Shown here: piece by piece, positions 53,281-62,758 of the stretch
Layout of the letters: every line of letters starts with the position of its first letter
How positions within the stretch are numbered: the stretch's first letter is position 1
NCBI RefSeq assembly: GCF_026586625.1
Contig: NZ_JAODIW010000004.1
Coordinates: forward strand, 215,543-279,542
Reading direction: 5' to 3'
DNA: 64,000 bases
Source: Halobium salinum
Lineage (GTDB): Archaea > Halobacteriota > Halobacteria > Halobacteriales > Haloferacaceae
Notes under the pieces: model-generated
The model's database searches: none
Seen by the model: only the letters and a program-made list of their open reading frames with translations
Told to the model about the DNA's origin: nothing
Translations under genes and position numbers: made by a program

Positions 53281-55923
53281 TCAGAAGATGTAGAACAGCG
53301 GGAAGAGGAACAGCCAGACGATGTCGACGAAGTGCCAGTAGAGCCCGAAGTACTCCACCGGTCGGTCGTCGTCGAGGTACCCCCCGCGCAGCGCTCGGGC
53401 GATGAGGTAGAGCAGGATGAGCAAGCCGACGACGACGTGGGCGGCGTGGAGTCCCGTCGTGAGGTAGAACGTCGACGTGCGGACACCGGTGGAGAGGGTG
53501 AGCCCCTCGTGGAACAGCTCCTGCCACTCGACCGCCTTGTTCACGAGGAAGGCGACCCCGAGCAGGAAGGTGACGACGAGGCTCCCGACCAGTCCGGCGC
53601 GACTGCGCCTCTTGGCGGCAACGAGCGCGAGTACGACGGCGAAACTGCTCGTCAGGAGCAGGTAGGTGTTCACGAGCCCGGGGAACGGGTCGTGGGGAAC
53701 CGGCTCCCACGCCGTCCAGCCGAACGCGACCCGGATGAACGCGTACGAGCCGACGAACGCCCCGAACAGCACCACGTCGCTGGCGAGGAATATCCACACG
53801 CCGAGTTTGGCGTTCTCGACGCCGGCGAACGGCCAGCGTTCGGCCGCGACCATCTCGGGGACGTGGAACGGTTCGAGCCCGAAGGCGACGAAGCCGACGG
53901 TGCCGAGCAGGAGGCCAACGGCGAGGAGCACGAGATAGAGGCCGCCCTCGTTGACGCCCGAGAGTCCGAGCAGGGCGAAGAAGGCGGCGACGCCGACGAC
54001 GAACGGCCAGGGGCTGGCGTGGCTCGCGTGGTGCTCGTCGTGACCGCCCTCGTCGAAGTCCGTCTCGGGGACGACCGGCGCCGACGACCGGTCCCGCACC
54101 ACGGTGCCCCCATCCGTCGACGGCGTCGACGCCTCGTCGGTGCCGCCGTCGGCACCGGTCCGGCCGAGCGAGCGGACGGCGCTCGGGGCGAGGAACTCCA
54201 GTTTTCCGCGGGCGTACGTCGGCGTCCCTTCGGGGTAGTTCTCGAGGGGCGGCGGCGACGGGACGGCCCACTCGGCCGTCGTCGTGTAGTCCCAGGGGTT
54301 CCCCTCGACGCGGTCGCCGGCCCAGAGGCTCCGGGTGAGGTTGTAGAACATGACGAGGAAGGAGGCCCCGAGCAGGAAGCCGCCGACCGTCGAGAGTTGG
54401 TGCCACGGCAGCAGGGAGACGTCGTAGACGAACACGCGCCGGGGGGTCTCCCAGGCCACGAACATCGGGAAGTAGAGCAGGTTGAACCCGACGAAGTACA
54501 GCGCGAAGTGGAGTTTCCCGAGCGTCTCGTCGTACATCCGGCCGGTCATCTTCGGGAACCAGTAGTAGAGCCCGCCGACGAGCCCGGTGACGCCGCCGAC
54601 CATCACGTAGTGGAAGTGCGCGACGACCCAGTAGGTGCCCCGGAACTCGTAGTCGAGGACGACGGCGCCGAGGAACACCCCCGTGATGCCGCCGAGGATG
54701 AACAGCGCGAGCGCGCCGAAGGCGAAGAGGAACGGCGTCTCGAAGCGCACCTTCCCCTTGACGAGCGTGTAGATGAGCGCGAACACCATGAGGTCGAAGG
54801 GGAGCGAGATGCCGATGGTGGTTATCATGAAGAGCGTCTTCACCTGGAGGTTGATGCTCGTCAGGAACATGTGGTGCATCCAGACGGCGAAGCTCTGCAG
54901 GGCGACGAGCACCATCGCGAGGATGAACCACTTCCGGCCCACCAGTCGCCGCCCCGAGAAGGTCTGGAAGATTTCGGCCATCACGCCCAGCGCGGGGAAG
55001 AAGACGATGTACACCTCCGGGTGGCCGAAGAACCAGAACAGGTGCGCCCACAGGAGCGACCCGCCCGCCGTCTCGGCGGCGAAGTAGGTCGTCCCCAGCA
55101 CGCGGTCCGAGGTGAGGATGACGAGCGCCGCCCCGAGCGCCGCGAACGCGAACAGCATCATCCAGACGGTGAGGAGGATGGTCCAGGTGAACAGCGGCAG
55201 TTTGCGGAGGGTGAGCCCCGGCGCCCGCATCCGGTGCATCGTCGTGAGGAAGTTCACCGAAGAGACGGTGATGCTCGCGACGAAGAGGAGGAGTGCGAGT
55301 ACGGTCGTCGTCGCCCCCAACTCCGGCGTGTAGACGGGGACGTTGAGCGGGGCGTACATCGTCCACCCGCCCGAGAAGGCACCCTCCTGGAAGAAGGAGG
55401 CCCCGAGCAGGAGGCCCGAGAAGAGGTAGAACCAGTACGAGAGCGCGTTTAGCCGCGGGAAGGCGAGGTCCTCCGCGCCGATTTGCAGGGGGACCATGTA
55501 GTTCGCGAAGCCGAAGGCGAGCGGCGAGAGGAACCAGAACACCATCACCATCCCGTGGATGGAGACCGCCTGGTTGTACGCGTTTGCGCCGAGCAGGTCG
55601 GCGGCGGGGGTCCACAGCTCCGCCCGCATCAACAGCGCGAGTACGCCACCGAAGACGAGGAAGAACAGCGAGGTGACGACGTACAGCACGCCCACGTCCT
55701 TGTGGTTGGTCGTGACGAACCACCGGGCAACCGAGGAGAGCGGCGGCAACTCTTCCACGCGGAACGCGCGGCCGACTGCGCCGACGTCCTCCAAGGGGGT
55801 CGGGGAGCGTTCGTGACCGCCGTCGGTGTCGGCTGGCCGCTCGTGGCCGCCGTCGGCAACTCTCGGCTCGTCGTGCTCGCCGTCTCTCTCCGCCCGCTCG
55901 TGGTGTCGGTTCCGTCGCGTCAT
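53281..55923 (-). CDS. coxAC: Fused cytochrome c oxidase subunits I and III
   Basis: This is an 880-residue haem-copper oxidase core. An acidic/His-rich N-tail (1-60) precedes 12 subunit I helices with haem and CuB ligands: SIHGMVMVFWF, WFFGHPEVYIVFFP (His-Tyr pair and proton-channel Glu), WMHHMFLTS and VAHFHYVMVGG. A linker (about 575-640) joins a C-terminal subunit III domain (ENAKLGVWIFLASDVVLF, GLHAAHVVVGL). Type A-like channels fit HPEVY. Its ATG overlaps the coxB stop by 4 bases. Electron donor is unknown. Confidence 0.95.
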   Translation of the reverse strand: MTRRNRHHERAERDGEHDEPRVADGGHERPADTDGGHERSPTPLEDVGAVGRAFRVEELPPLSSVARWFVTTNHKDVGVLYVVTSLFFLVFGGVLALLMRAELWTPAADLLGANAYNQAVSIHGMVMVFWFLSPLAFGFANYMVPLQIGAEDLAFPRLNALSYWFYLFSGLLLGASFFQEGAFSGGWTMYAPLNVPVYTPELGATTTVLALLLFVASITVSSVNFLTTMHRMRAPGLTLRKLPLFTWTILLTVWMMLFAFAALGAALVILTSDRVLGTTYFAAETAGGSLLWAHLFWFFGHPEVYIVFFPALGVMAEIFQTFSGRRLVGRKWFILAMVLVALQSFAVWMHHMFLTSINLQVKTLFMITTIGISLPFDLMVFALIYTLVKGKVRFETPFLFAFGALALFILGGITGVFLGAVVLDYEFRGTYWVVAHFHYVMVGGVTGLVGGLYYWFPKMTGRMYDETLGKLHFALYFVGFNLLYFPMFVAWETPRRVFVYDVSLLPWHQLSTVGGFLLGASFLVMFYNLTRSLWAGDRVEGNPWDYTTTAEWAVPSPPPLENYPEGTPTYARGKLEFLAPSAVRSLGRTGADGGTDEASTPSTDGGTVVRDRSSAPVVPETDFDEGGHDEHHASHASPWPFVVGVAAFFALLGLSGVNEGGLYLVLLAVGLLLGTVGFVAFGLEPFHVPEMVAAERWPFAGVENAKLGVWIFLASDVVLFGAFVGSYAFIRVAFGWTAWEPVPHDPFPGLVNTYLLLTSSFAVVLALVAAKRRSRAGLVGSLVVTFLLGVAFLVNKAVEWQELFHEGLTLSTGVRTSTFYLTTGLHAAHVVVGLLILLYLIARALRGGYLDDDRPVEYFGLYWHFVDIVWLFLFPLFYIF

Positions 55924-56708
55924 GGTAGGACTCCCGCCAGCGTCGCGTTCGCGGTGGTCGTTCCGTTCGCGCTCGTCGTCTCGTTTCCGTCCGGTTCACT
56001 TCCCTCGGACGAGTTGTCCGTCCCGGCGTACCACGTCTCGTAGGCGTCGGGTTCCATCACGACGAGGTCGGCGGACATGTAGGAGTGGCCGGCACCGCAG
56101 AGTTCGTAGCAGTTGATAGTGTGGGTGCCCGGCTCCTCGGCGACGAACCACGCGTCGGTCTCCTGGCCGGGGATGACGTCGGCCTTGACCCGCAACTCGG
56201 GGACGCCGAAGTTGTGGAACACGTCGCGAGAAGTCAGCGTAAGTCGGACGGGTCGGTCCGCGGGAACGCGGAGGGTGCTGTCGGTGTACCCGTTGGGGTA
56301 GGTGAACGCCCACCCCCACTGGTACCCCTCGACCTCGACGTCGAGTGCGTCGTCGCCCGGTGGGTCCCCCTCGACGTACAGCAGCGAGGAGTACGTCCAC
56401 GCGATGAGCGAGAGGACGATGACGGCGCTGAGGCCGAACGAGAGGAACAGCTTCCGTCCGCCGCCGCTCCCGGTCGGGAGCTCGCCGAGTCGCGGCCGGT
56501 CGGCGTCACCCTCGGCGGTGTTCGGCCCGCCCGCCCGGAACTTCACCGCGTTGTAGGTCATGTAGACGAGGACGACGACGCCGACGAGCACACCGAGCAC
56601 GAGGAACACGCGGAAGATGGCCTCGAACTCCGTGGCCGGCGTTCTGACGTCGCCACCCGCCTGTAGGACGGCCGTCACCGACCCGACGGAGGACGAGAGC
56701 TCGAACAT
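55920..56708 (-). CDS. coxB: Cytochrome c oxidase subunit II
   Basis: This is a 262-residue subunit with two TM helices (about 30-52 and 88-110) and an extracellular cupredoxin domain. The CuA site is complete: His165 in FHNFGVPE, then C200, E202, C204, H208 and M211 in NCYELCGAGHSYM. It accepts electrons from the donor protein and passes them to haem a. The tail carries Asn-x-Thr sequons. It is the first gene of the operon; the start MFELSSSVGSV is chosen because upstream codons lie in the promoter. Confidence 0.94.
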   Translation of the reverse strand: MFELSSSVGSVTAVLQAGGDVRTPATEFEAIFRVFLVLGVLVGVVVLVYMTYNAVKFRAGGPNTAEGDADRPRLGELPTGSGGGRKLFLSFGLSAVIVLSLIAWTYSSLLYVEGDPPGDDALDVEVEGYQWGWAFTYPNGYTDSTLRVPADRPVRLTLTSRDVFHNFGVPELRVKADVIPGQETDAWFVAEEPGTHTINCYELCGAGHSYMSADLVVMEPDAYETWYAGTDNSSEGSEPDGNETTSANGTTTANATLAGVLP

Positions 56709-56734
56709 GGTGGCCGCCTTGGTAGTTGTTGTCA

Positions 56735-56758
56735 CACATAGATAATCATTATGTATTT
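56735..56758 (-). promoter_or_regulatory. Promoter of the cox operon
   Basis: An AT-rich block on the minus strand (with AATACATAATGATTATC) ends about 30 bases before the coxB ATG. It is the only AT-rich element in this gap and should drive coxB-coxAC-micro-ORF-coxD. Confidence 0.5.
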
Positions 56759-56877
56759 CGGGGGCGCGCCAGCAGAGCGTCGGCGAGGGAGGAGGAGGCA
56801 CGCGCCAAGCGGGCGCGAAGCGCGGGCGATAGAAGGCGCGGCGATGGGGCGTGAGCTTCGACGGAGGCCAACCGCGG

Positions 56878-57702
56878 CTACAGCATCCCGCGGACCATCG
56901 TCAGTCCGGTCTTCAGCCGGGAGGGTCGCGTGATGCGGTCGACCTCCTCGCGGGTGAGTTTGAAGTCGAAGATGTCGAGGTTGGCCGCGAGGTGGTCGCG
57001 GCTCGTCGACTTCGGGATGGCGGCGACGTTTCGGTGCTGCGTGGCCCAGCGCAGGGCGACCTGCGCCGGCGACTTGTCGTACTGCGCCGCCACGTCGGCG
57101 ACCACGTCGTCGTCGAGCATCGACCCCTGTGCGAGCGGGCTGTAGGCCGTCAGGAGAACGTCCTCGCGCTGGCAGTAGCGCAGGAGGTCACGTTGTGGCG
57201 AGTAGGGGTGGAACTGCACCTGGTCGGCGAACACGGGGACCGAGGCCGCCTTCCGCGCCTTCCGGAGTCGGCGGACGCCGAAGTTGCTGACGCCGACGTG
57301 GCGGACGGCGCCGCGGTCGACCAGCGCGGCCATCGCGTCCATCGTCTCCCCGACGTCGACGAGTGGGTTCGGCCAGTGGAGCAGGAGGAGGTCCACGTAG
57401 TCGGTCTCGAGGCGTTCGAGACTCCGCCCGACCGAGAGGAGGAGGTCGTCGTAGCCGGCCTTTCGGGGGTTCACCTTCGTCGTCAGAAACACGTCCTCGC
57501 GGTCGACGTCGGCGGCGGCGATTGCCCGGCCGACCTGTCGTTCGTTCCCGTACACCTGTGCGGTGTCGACGTGTCGGTAGCCGAGGTCGAGTGCGGTCTC
57601 GACGGTCTCGCGACACTCCCGGCCCTCCATCCGCCACGTACCGAGGCCGACCTTCGGAACGTCGACACCCTGAACCGTCGCGTACTCCATGTTGCTGCTC
57701 AT
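56878..57702 (-). CDS. Aldo/keto reductase
   Basis: This is a 274-residue NADPH-dependent TIM-barrel oxidoreductase. The catalytic tetrad is visible: Asp and Tyr in GYRHVDTAQVYGNE, Lys in FLTTKVNP, His in LLLLHWPNP. The C-terminal cofactor loop has AAIPKSTSRDHLAANL. Length and motifs fit small prokaryotic AKRs that reduce 2,5-diketogluconate or glyoxals. Start choice is between 57702 and an ATG four codons later. It diverges from the ABC exporter. Confidence 0.9.
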   Translation of the reverse strand: MSSNMEYATVQGVDVPKVGLGTWRMEGRECRETVETALDLGYRHVDTAQVYGNERQVGRAIAAADVDREDVFLTTKVNPRKAGYDDLLLSVGRSLERLETDYVDLLLLHWPNPLVDVGETMDAMAALVDRGAVRHVGVSNFGVRRLRKARKAASVPVFADQVQFHPYSPQRDLLRYCQREDVLLTAYSPLAQGSMLDDDVVADVAAQYDKSPAQVALRWATQHRNVAAIPKSTSRDHLAANLDIFDFKLTREEVDRITRPSRLKTGLTMVRGML

Positions 57703-57856
57703 ACCGGTCGTTCGCGTCGTCGACACAAGGTCGCTGGGGAGTCGGCAGTGTACGTCGACGTGCCCGGTCGTCGCGTCTGTCGACCTTCAGCGACTCAAAC
57801 CCGTGAAAACGATTCGTTCAAGCGTTCGCTACCCGTATCGGCGTGGGAGGGACGAC

Positions 57857-58945
57857 ATGCCAGCAATCGAGACGGGGAAGTTGACGAAGTACTACGGGGA
57901 CACTCTCGGGGTCGAGGACCTCAGCCTGACCGTCGAGTCGGGAGAGGTGTTCGGCTTTCTCGGTCCGAACGGGGCCGGGAAGACGACCACCATCCGCACC
58001 CTCCTCGGACTGCAGGCGCCGACGAGCGGAACCGCGCGCGTGCTCGGTCACGACGTGACCGACGAGCGCGAACTCATCGAGGCGCGCAAGCGAATCGGCT
58101 ACCTGCCGAGCGACCCCGGGTTCGACGACTCCGTCACCGGCCGACGGCTGCTCGACTACTACGCCTCCCTCCGCGGCGACACCAGAAGCGAGGAACTCCT
58201 CGAACGCTTCACCCCACCGCTCGACCGGAAGGTCGGCGAGTACTCCCGTGGGAACCGCCAGATGCTGGCCATCGTGCTGGCGTTCATGCACGACCCCGAC
58301 CTCGTCGTCATGGACGAGCCGACCTCGGGACTCGACCCGCTGAAGCAGGAACAGTTCCTCGCCTTCCTCGAGTCCGAGCGCGAGCGCGGGAAGACGCTCT
58401 TTTTCTCCTCGCACATCCTCGGCGAGGTCCAGAAGGTGTGTGACCGCGTCGGCATCGTCCGCGACGGCCGCCTCGTCGAACTCGAGGACGTCCGGACCCT
58501 GCTCGACCGGAGCGGCAAGGTCGTTCGAGTCCGCGTGGCCGGGACTCCTACGCTCGGAGCGTTCGACGGCCCCGACGTCCACGACCTACAGGTGTCGGGG
58601 ACGGCGGAGTCCGACGGGGGGAGCGAGGATACCGGCGACTACGGGGACCACGACGACCACGGCGACCAGGACGGGGCGACCGACACCACGGCGTTCTCGT
58701 TTACCTACACCGGCGGCTTCGGACCCCTGCTCCGGCGGCTTCTCGAGTTCGACGTGCAGGATCTCACGGTCGAGGACGCCCCGCTCGAGGACGTGTTCAT
58801 GCGTTTCTACGGCGCCAGTGGGGACGCTCCGGCCGAGATATCGGGCGACGCCTCGACGACCGGCACGCCAGCCGACGCGACGGCGACCACCGGAGGTGAC
58901 CGCACCCGCGGTGGGGGCGCCGCGGACACCGGGGGTGACGCCTGA
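57857..58945 (+). CDS. ABC exporter ATP-binding protein
   Basis: This is a 362-residue ATPase of the ABC-2 drug/lipid exporter type. Walker A is GPNGAGKTTT (about 36-45), the signature is the variant YSRGNRQ, Walker B is LVVMDEPTSGLDP, and the switch His is in FSSHILGEV. The C-terminal 110 residues include a His/Asp-rich low-complexity loop (DYGDHDDHGDQDG) and a Gly/Thr tail. A GGGAGGG site precedes the ATG. The stop overlaps the permease ATG (TGATG). Confidence 0.92.
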   Translation: MPAIETGKLTKYYGDTLGVEDLSLTVESGEVFGFLGPNGAGKTTTIRTLLGLQAPTSGTARVLGHDVTDERELIEARKRIGYLPSDPGFDDSVTGRRLLDYYASLRGDTRSEELLERFTPPLDRKVGEYSRGNRQMLAIVLAFMHDPDLVVMDEPTSGLDPLKQEQFLAFLESERERGKTLFFSSHILGEVQKVCDRVGIVRDGRLVELEDVRTLLDRSGKVVRVRVAGTPTLGAFDGPDVHDLQVSGTAESDGGSEDTGDYGDHDDHGDQDGATDTTAFSFTYTGGFGPLLRRLLEFDVQDLTVEDAPLEDVFMRFYGASGDAPAEISGDASTTGTPADATATTGGDRTRGGGAADTGGDA

Positions 58946-59733
58946 TGTTCGAAATCACTCGGTACGAGTCCGAGCGGCGCGTCCTCGCGTCGGGTGCGCT
59001 CGCCGTCGGACTGGCGCTCATGGCCGCGATGTTTCTCGCCATCGCCCCCGACATCATCTCGCAGGTCGACCTCGAAGCCTACGCCGAGGCGCTGCCGCCG
59101 GCGTTCTCGAACGCGTTCGACATCGCGGCGATGGGAACCGTCGAAGGGTTCCTCGCGACGGAGCTGTACCAGTTCGGCTGGGTCATCCTGCTGGGGCTGT
59201 ATCTCGCCTACAGCGCCGCGGGGCTCATCGCCGGCGACGTCGAGCGCGACCGCATGGACCTGCTCCTGGCGAACCCGGTCTCGCGACGCCGCGTCGTCGT
59301 CGAGAAGTTTCTCTCGCTTTTGCTGCCGATTCTCGTCGTCAACGTCGTCGTCGGCGCCGTCGTCTACGCGGGAGCGGCCCTCGTCGGCGAACCCCTCGCG
59401 CCCGTCGACGTCGTCGCGGTCCACGCGCTGTCGGTGCCGTATCTGCTGACGTGTGCAGCCATCGGGCTCCTGCTGTCCGTGCTCGCCCGCCGGGAGAGCG
59501 TCGCACAACGCGGCGCCGCCGGCGTCGTCTTCGGGCTGTTCATGCTCGAGACGCTGCTGACCGGCACCGACTACGAACCCCTCGCCCGGCTGAGTCCGAC
59601 GTGGTACTACGACCCCATGGCCATCCTCGTCGAGAGCAGCTACGACCTCGTCGGCGCCGCGCTCCTGCTCGTCGCCGCCGCGGCTCTCGTCGCCCTCAGC
59701 GCCCGTCGCTTCACCCGGATGGACGTGCGATGA
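58945..59733 (+). CDS. ABC exporter permease (ABC-2 type)
   Basis: This is a 262-residue protein with six TM segments, starting MFEITRYESERRVLASGAL. The segment ERDRMDLLLANPVSRRRVVVEKFLS is the usual cytosolic coupling loop of ABC-2 permeases. It is coupled to the ATPase upstream (TGATG) and to the TetR gene downstream (ATGA), forming a three-gene operon. The transported substrate is unknown, perhaps a drug or lipid. Confidence 0.92.
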   Translation: MFEITRYESERRVLASGALAVGLALMAAMFLAIAPDIISQVDLEAYAEALPPAFSNAFDIAAMGTVEGFLATELYQFGWVILLGLYLAYSAAGLIAGDVERDRMDLLLANPVSRRRVVVEKFLSLLLPILVVNVVVGAVVYAGAALVGEPLAPVDVVAVHALSVPYLLTCAAIGLLLSVLARRESVAQRGAAGVVFGLFMLETLLTGTDYEPLARLSPTWYYDPMAILVESSYDLVGAALLLVAAAALVALSARRFTRMDVR

Positions 59734-60524
59734 AGGGGTTCTCCGACGCCGAGCGCGACCGCATCCGGGCGGGACTGCGCGAGGCGGGCCACGAGCTGTT
59801 CGCCCGCTACGGCCTCCGGAAGACGACAATCGGCGACCTCACCGACGTGGTCGACATCGCCCCGAGCACGTTCTACCAGTTCTTCGACTCGAAGGAGGCG
59901 CTGTACCTCGAGATTCTGGAGTCGGAAGGGGAGGTCGTCGCCGACCACGTTCTCACCGAGTCGTTCGGACGCCACGACGACCCCCGGCGCGCCATCGAGG
60001 CGTTCCTCACGGCCATCGTGGACGAAATCGAGACCAACCCCCTCGTGCGTCGCCTCGTCGTCGAGGACGACCTCGACCGCCTCCGGGCGTACCACACCGA
60101 CGAGGAGCGCGCCGCGAACCAGGAGCGGTCGGTCGGGTACTTCCTCCCCTACGTCGAACGCTGGTTCGACGAGGGCCGCCTCCGCGGACCCGACCCCGAG
60201 ACGGTCGCCCACGCCATCCGGTCGGTGACCTTCCTCACGCTCCACGAGGAGGACGTCGGCGAGGAACGCTACGGCGCCGTCCGCGACACGCTCATCTCGG
60301 CCGTCGCCGCGGGACTGGTCGTCGACAGTTCGGGTGGCGACGACAGGCCAGATGGCAACGACGGTTCGGGTGGCGACGACAGGTCAGATGGCAACGACGG
60401 TTCGGGTGGCGACGGTGGGAGGAAAGGTGTCGACGGGAGGAAAGGTGTCGACAGGAGGGGAGGTGTCGGCGGGGGCACCGACCCCGCAGTCGGCGACGAC
60501 CCCCCGACGAACCGACCGAACTAA
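59730..60524 (+). CDS. TetR family regulator with repetitive C-terminal tail
   Basis: This is a 264-residue regulator. The N-terminal HTH reads HELFARYGLRKTTIGDLTDVV, then APSTFYQFFDSKEALY, the TetR recognition-helix pattern. The ligand domain extends to about residue 198. The last 65 residues are Gly/Asp/Ser-rich tandem repeats unrelated to TetR. As the last gene of the ABC exporter operon it likely autoregulates the transporter in response to its substrate. Confidence 0.9.
   Translation: MKGFSDAERDRIRAGLREAGHELFARYGLRKTTIGDLTDVVDIAPSTFYQFFDSKEALYLEILESEGEVVADHVLTESFGRHDDPRRAIEAFLTAIVDEIETNPLVRRLVVEDDLDRLRAYHTDEERAANQERSVGYFLPYVERWFDEGRLRGPDPETVAHAIRSVTFLTLHEEDVGEERYGAVRDTLISAVAAGLVVDSSGGDDRPDGNDGSGGDDRSDGNDGSGGDGGRKGVDGRKGVDRRGGVGGGTDPAVGDDPPTNRPN
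60330..60470. repeat. Two tandem-repeat arrays in the TetR 3' end
   Basis: Array 1 has a 36-base period with copies starting at 60330, 60366 and 60402 (TTCGGGTGGCGACGACAGG core). Array 2 has an 18-base period, GGGAGGAAAGGTGTCGAC-like, with copies starting at 60418, 60436 and 60454. Both periods are multiples of three and so change only the length of the tail. Confidence 0.75.
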
Positions 60525-60549
60525 CCGGCCCATCCTCCTCCTCTCCGAC

Positions 60550-61008
60550 ATGTCGTTCGTCGATTCCGCCGCCGCGACGGTGCATCTGCTGTTCGCCGGA
60601 CTGTGGACCGGGAGCGTCCTGTTCGCCGCGTACGCGGTGCTCCCGCTCGCCGCCGCCGGCGACCTGCGCGTCACCGCCTTTCGCCCGCTGGTCGGGAAAC
60701 TCACGACCGTCTCTCGAGTCAGCGCGCTCGCCCTGTTCGCCTCCGGCGGCCACATGGCCGGCACCGGCTACACGGTCGAGAGCCTGTTCGGTAGCGCCCG
60801 CGGTCACCTCGTGCTGACGATGGTGCTGCTCTGGTTCGTCCTCGCCGCGCTCGTGGAGGTGGGCGCCGCCACGCTCCGCGACGGTCTCGACGCCGGGAAG
60901 GTGCGGTCGCCGGCACGCGACGCCCGCCGGACGTTCCACGCCGCGGCCGCCGTCGCCGTGCTGCTGCTCGTCGTCGCCGGCTTCCTCGCCGGCGGTCTCC
61001 CGTTCTGA
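60550..61008 (+). CDS. CopD-like membrane protein
   Basis: This is a 152-residue protein with four TM helices, opening MSFVDSAAATVHLLFAGLWTGS, which resembles the first helices of CopD copper-resistance proteins with the His-x-x-x-x-x-x-Trp pattern. SGGHMAGTGYTVE in the second loop holds another His. It lies 25 bases after the TetR gene and could be in its operon. Copper transport is inference. Confidence 0.75.
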   Translation: MSFVDSAAATVHLLFAGLWTGSVLFAAYAVLPLAAAGDLRVTAFRPLVGKLTTVSRVSALALFASGGHMAGTGYTVESLFGSARGHLVLTMVLLWFVLAALVEVGAATLRDGLDAGKVRSPARDARRTFHAAAAVAVLLLVVAGFLAGGLPF

Positions 61009-61033
61009 AACCTCGAAAGTGAGTTCCGCTCCT

Positions 61034-62224
61034 TCAGTTCGTCGTGACGATTTCGACCACGTCGCGGTCGGAGAGTTCGTGACCGGAGCCGATCTGTCGC
61101 CCGTCGCGGCAGTCGACGCCGTGGAGCAGGCCGTCGCCGATGTCGCTGTGGAGGTGGTACGCGAAGTCCTCCGTCGTCGACCCCTCCGGGAGCACGAAGC
61201 AGTCGCGGAACACGCCCTTCTCGTTCGCGCTCCCGTTCGCGCTCCCGGGGAACACCGCGATGGCCCCCATCACCTCGAAGAGGGCGGTCTCCAGGGCGCG
61301 CTGGACGCCGGTGCCGTCGTAGCGTTCGACGTGGTCACGAATCTGTTCGAGCCCCTCGCGCTGCTCGTCGCTCACGTCGCCGACGATGTCGAACTCGTCG
61401 TCCCCGGCGCGGTAGTCGACGACGCCGGCCTCCGCGGCCTTCTTCAAGGCCTTCTCCGCGTGCGCGCTCGCGGGGACGAACGTGAGGTGGTCGTACTCTG
61501 GGTCGCTCGTAATCTCCTCGAAGTTCGCCGCGGCGGCGGGGTCGTCCATCTTGTTCGCCGCGATGCAGATGGGCTTCGTTCGCTTTCGAATCTCGCGGGC
61601 GAGCCCCTCGCGGTCCGCCTCGTCCCACTCGTCGGGGTCGAGTTCGAGGCCCTGCCCGAGGACGACCTGCTTCAGCTCCTCCTCCTTGATTTTGAACGCG
61701 CTCATCTGCTCGGCGAGGTCGGCCTCGATGTGCTTCTCTTCACCCTCGTACCCCGAACGGTAGCGTTCGATTCCCTTCTCCAGGATGTCGAGATACCACA
61801 TGTCGAGTTCGTTCTCGAGGAAGTCTATGTCGTCGCGAGGGTCGTGGCCCTCCGTCGGCTCGCCCTCGATGTCGGTCTTGCCCGAGAAGTCGACGACGTG
61901 AATCAGCACGTCCGCCTCGTTGAGGTCGGTGAGGAACTGGTTGCCGAGACCCTTCCCCTCGTGGGCGCCGGGGATGAGCCCCGCCACGTCGACGAGTTTC
62001 GCCGGGACGAACCGGACGCCGTCGTCACAGAACCCGACACTCGGCGTGCAGGACTCCTCGAAGTCGGGGGCGGCACACTCCACGCGGACGTACGCCTCGC
62101 CCACGCTGGGGTCGATGGTAGTGAACGGGTACGCCCCCTCGGGCACGTCGTTCATCGTCGCCGCGTTGAAGAAACTCGACTTGCCCACGGAGGGCTTGCC
62201 GACGAGGCCGATCTTGTAGCTCAT
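61034..62224 (-). CDS. YchF/Obg-family translation-associated GTPase
   Basis: This is a 396-residue P-loop protein. G1 is GKPSVGKSSF (about residues 9-18), G3 DVAGLIPGAHEGKGLGNQF, and G4 is NKMD, fitting the archaeal YchF-related branch that keeps a GTP-type G4 rather than the bacterial NxxE of YchF. The C-terminal TGS domain runs from FPGSANGSANEKGVFRDC to the end. These proteins bind ribosomes. The start MSYKIGLVGKPS is fixed by G1. It converges on the CopD-like gene. Confidence 0.92.
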   Translation of the reverse strand: MSYKIGLVGKPSVGKSSFFNAATMNDVPEGAYPFTTIDPSVGEAYVRVECAAPDFEESCTPSVGFCDDGVRFVPAKLVDVAGLIPGAHEGKGLGNQFLTDLNEADVLIHVVDFSGKTDIEGEPTEGHDPRDDIDFLENELDMWYLDILEKGIERYRSGYEGEEKHIEADLAEQMSAFKIKEEELKQVVLGQGLELDPDEWDEADREGLAREIRKRTKPICIAANKMDDPAAAANFEEITSDPEYDHLTFVPASAHAEKALKKAAEAGVVDYRAGDDEFDIVGDVSDEQREGLEQIRDHVERYDGTGVQRALETALFEVMGAIAVFPGSANGSANEKGVFRDCFVLPEGSTTEDFAYHLHSDIGDGLLHGVDCRDGRQIGSGHELSDRDVVEIVTTN

Positions 62225-62353
62225 TACCCCCTCTGGCCGGTCACCCCGCAAAAGCCGTTCTACCTGGACCGACTTCGCGTGTGAATCACACCCCCTCTCT
62301 GCGGTCGGGAGTCAGCCGGTGTGCCTATCCGCGTCGAAGCGGTACCACCGCCA

Positions 62354-62758
62354 ATGACGGTCGACGACGGAGACAGGTCGACGGGAGTATCCGACGACCG
62401 GAGCGGTCGGGCGGACGCGGACAGCGCCGCTACTGACACCGTCGATGCAGACGGTGCCGGAGCCGACGACCTCGAACGAGCGGAGGCGGACACCTTCGGC
62501 GTCGGCGTCCACGTGACCGACGAGGAACTCCGGTTCGTCGTTCGCGTCCCCTCGGACATCGACTCGGGGTGGACCGACCCCGAGGCGTTCCAGGAGCTCG
62601 TCGAGCGCGTCGTCTGGGAACGCCTCGACCGCGAGACCGTCCTCCGGCGAGTCGCCGCCGAAACTCCCGCAGGCGAGACGGTGACCCTCGGAACCGTGAC
62701 GCTCCAGCCGGACGGGACCGTCGTCGACTACCGACTCTCCGCGCCGACCGACGGATGA
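62354..62758 (+). CDS. Conserved hypothetical protein (first of a coupled pair)
   Basis: This is a 134-residue acidic protein: a low-complexity acidic N-terminus (about 1-55), then a folded part with VHVTDEELRFVVRVPSDI and GTVTLQPDGTVVDYRLS strands. I do not recognise a family. The start MTVDDGDRSTG is preferred. Its stop overlaps the next ATG (ATGA). Confidence 0.7.
   Translation: MTVDDGDRSTGVSDDRSGRADADSAATDTVDADGAGADDLERAEADTFGVGVHVTDEELRFVVRVPSDIDSGWTDPEAFQELVERVVWERLDRETVLRRVAAETPAGETVTLGTVTLQPDGTVVDYRLSAPTDG

Noticed and set aside
53245..55452. A 735-codon plus-strand frame opposite coxAC
   Set aside because: It is a Glu/Arg-rich shadow of the oxidase gene with no recognisable domain.
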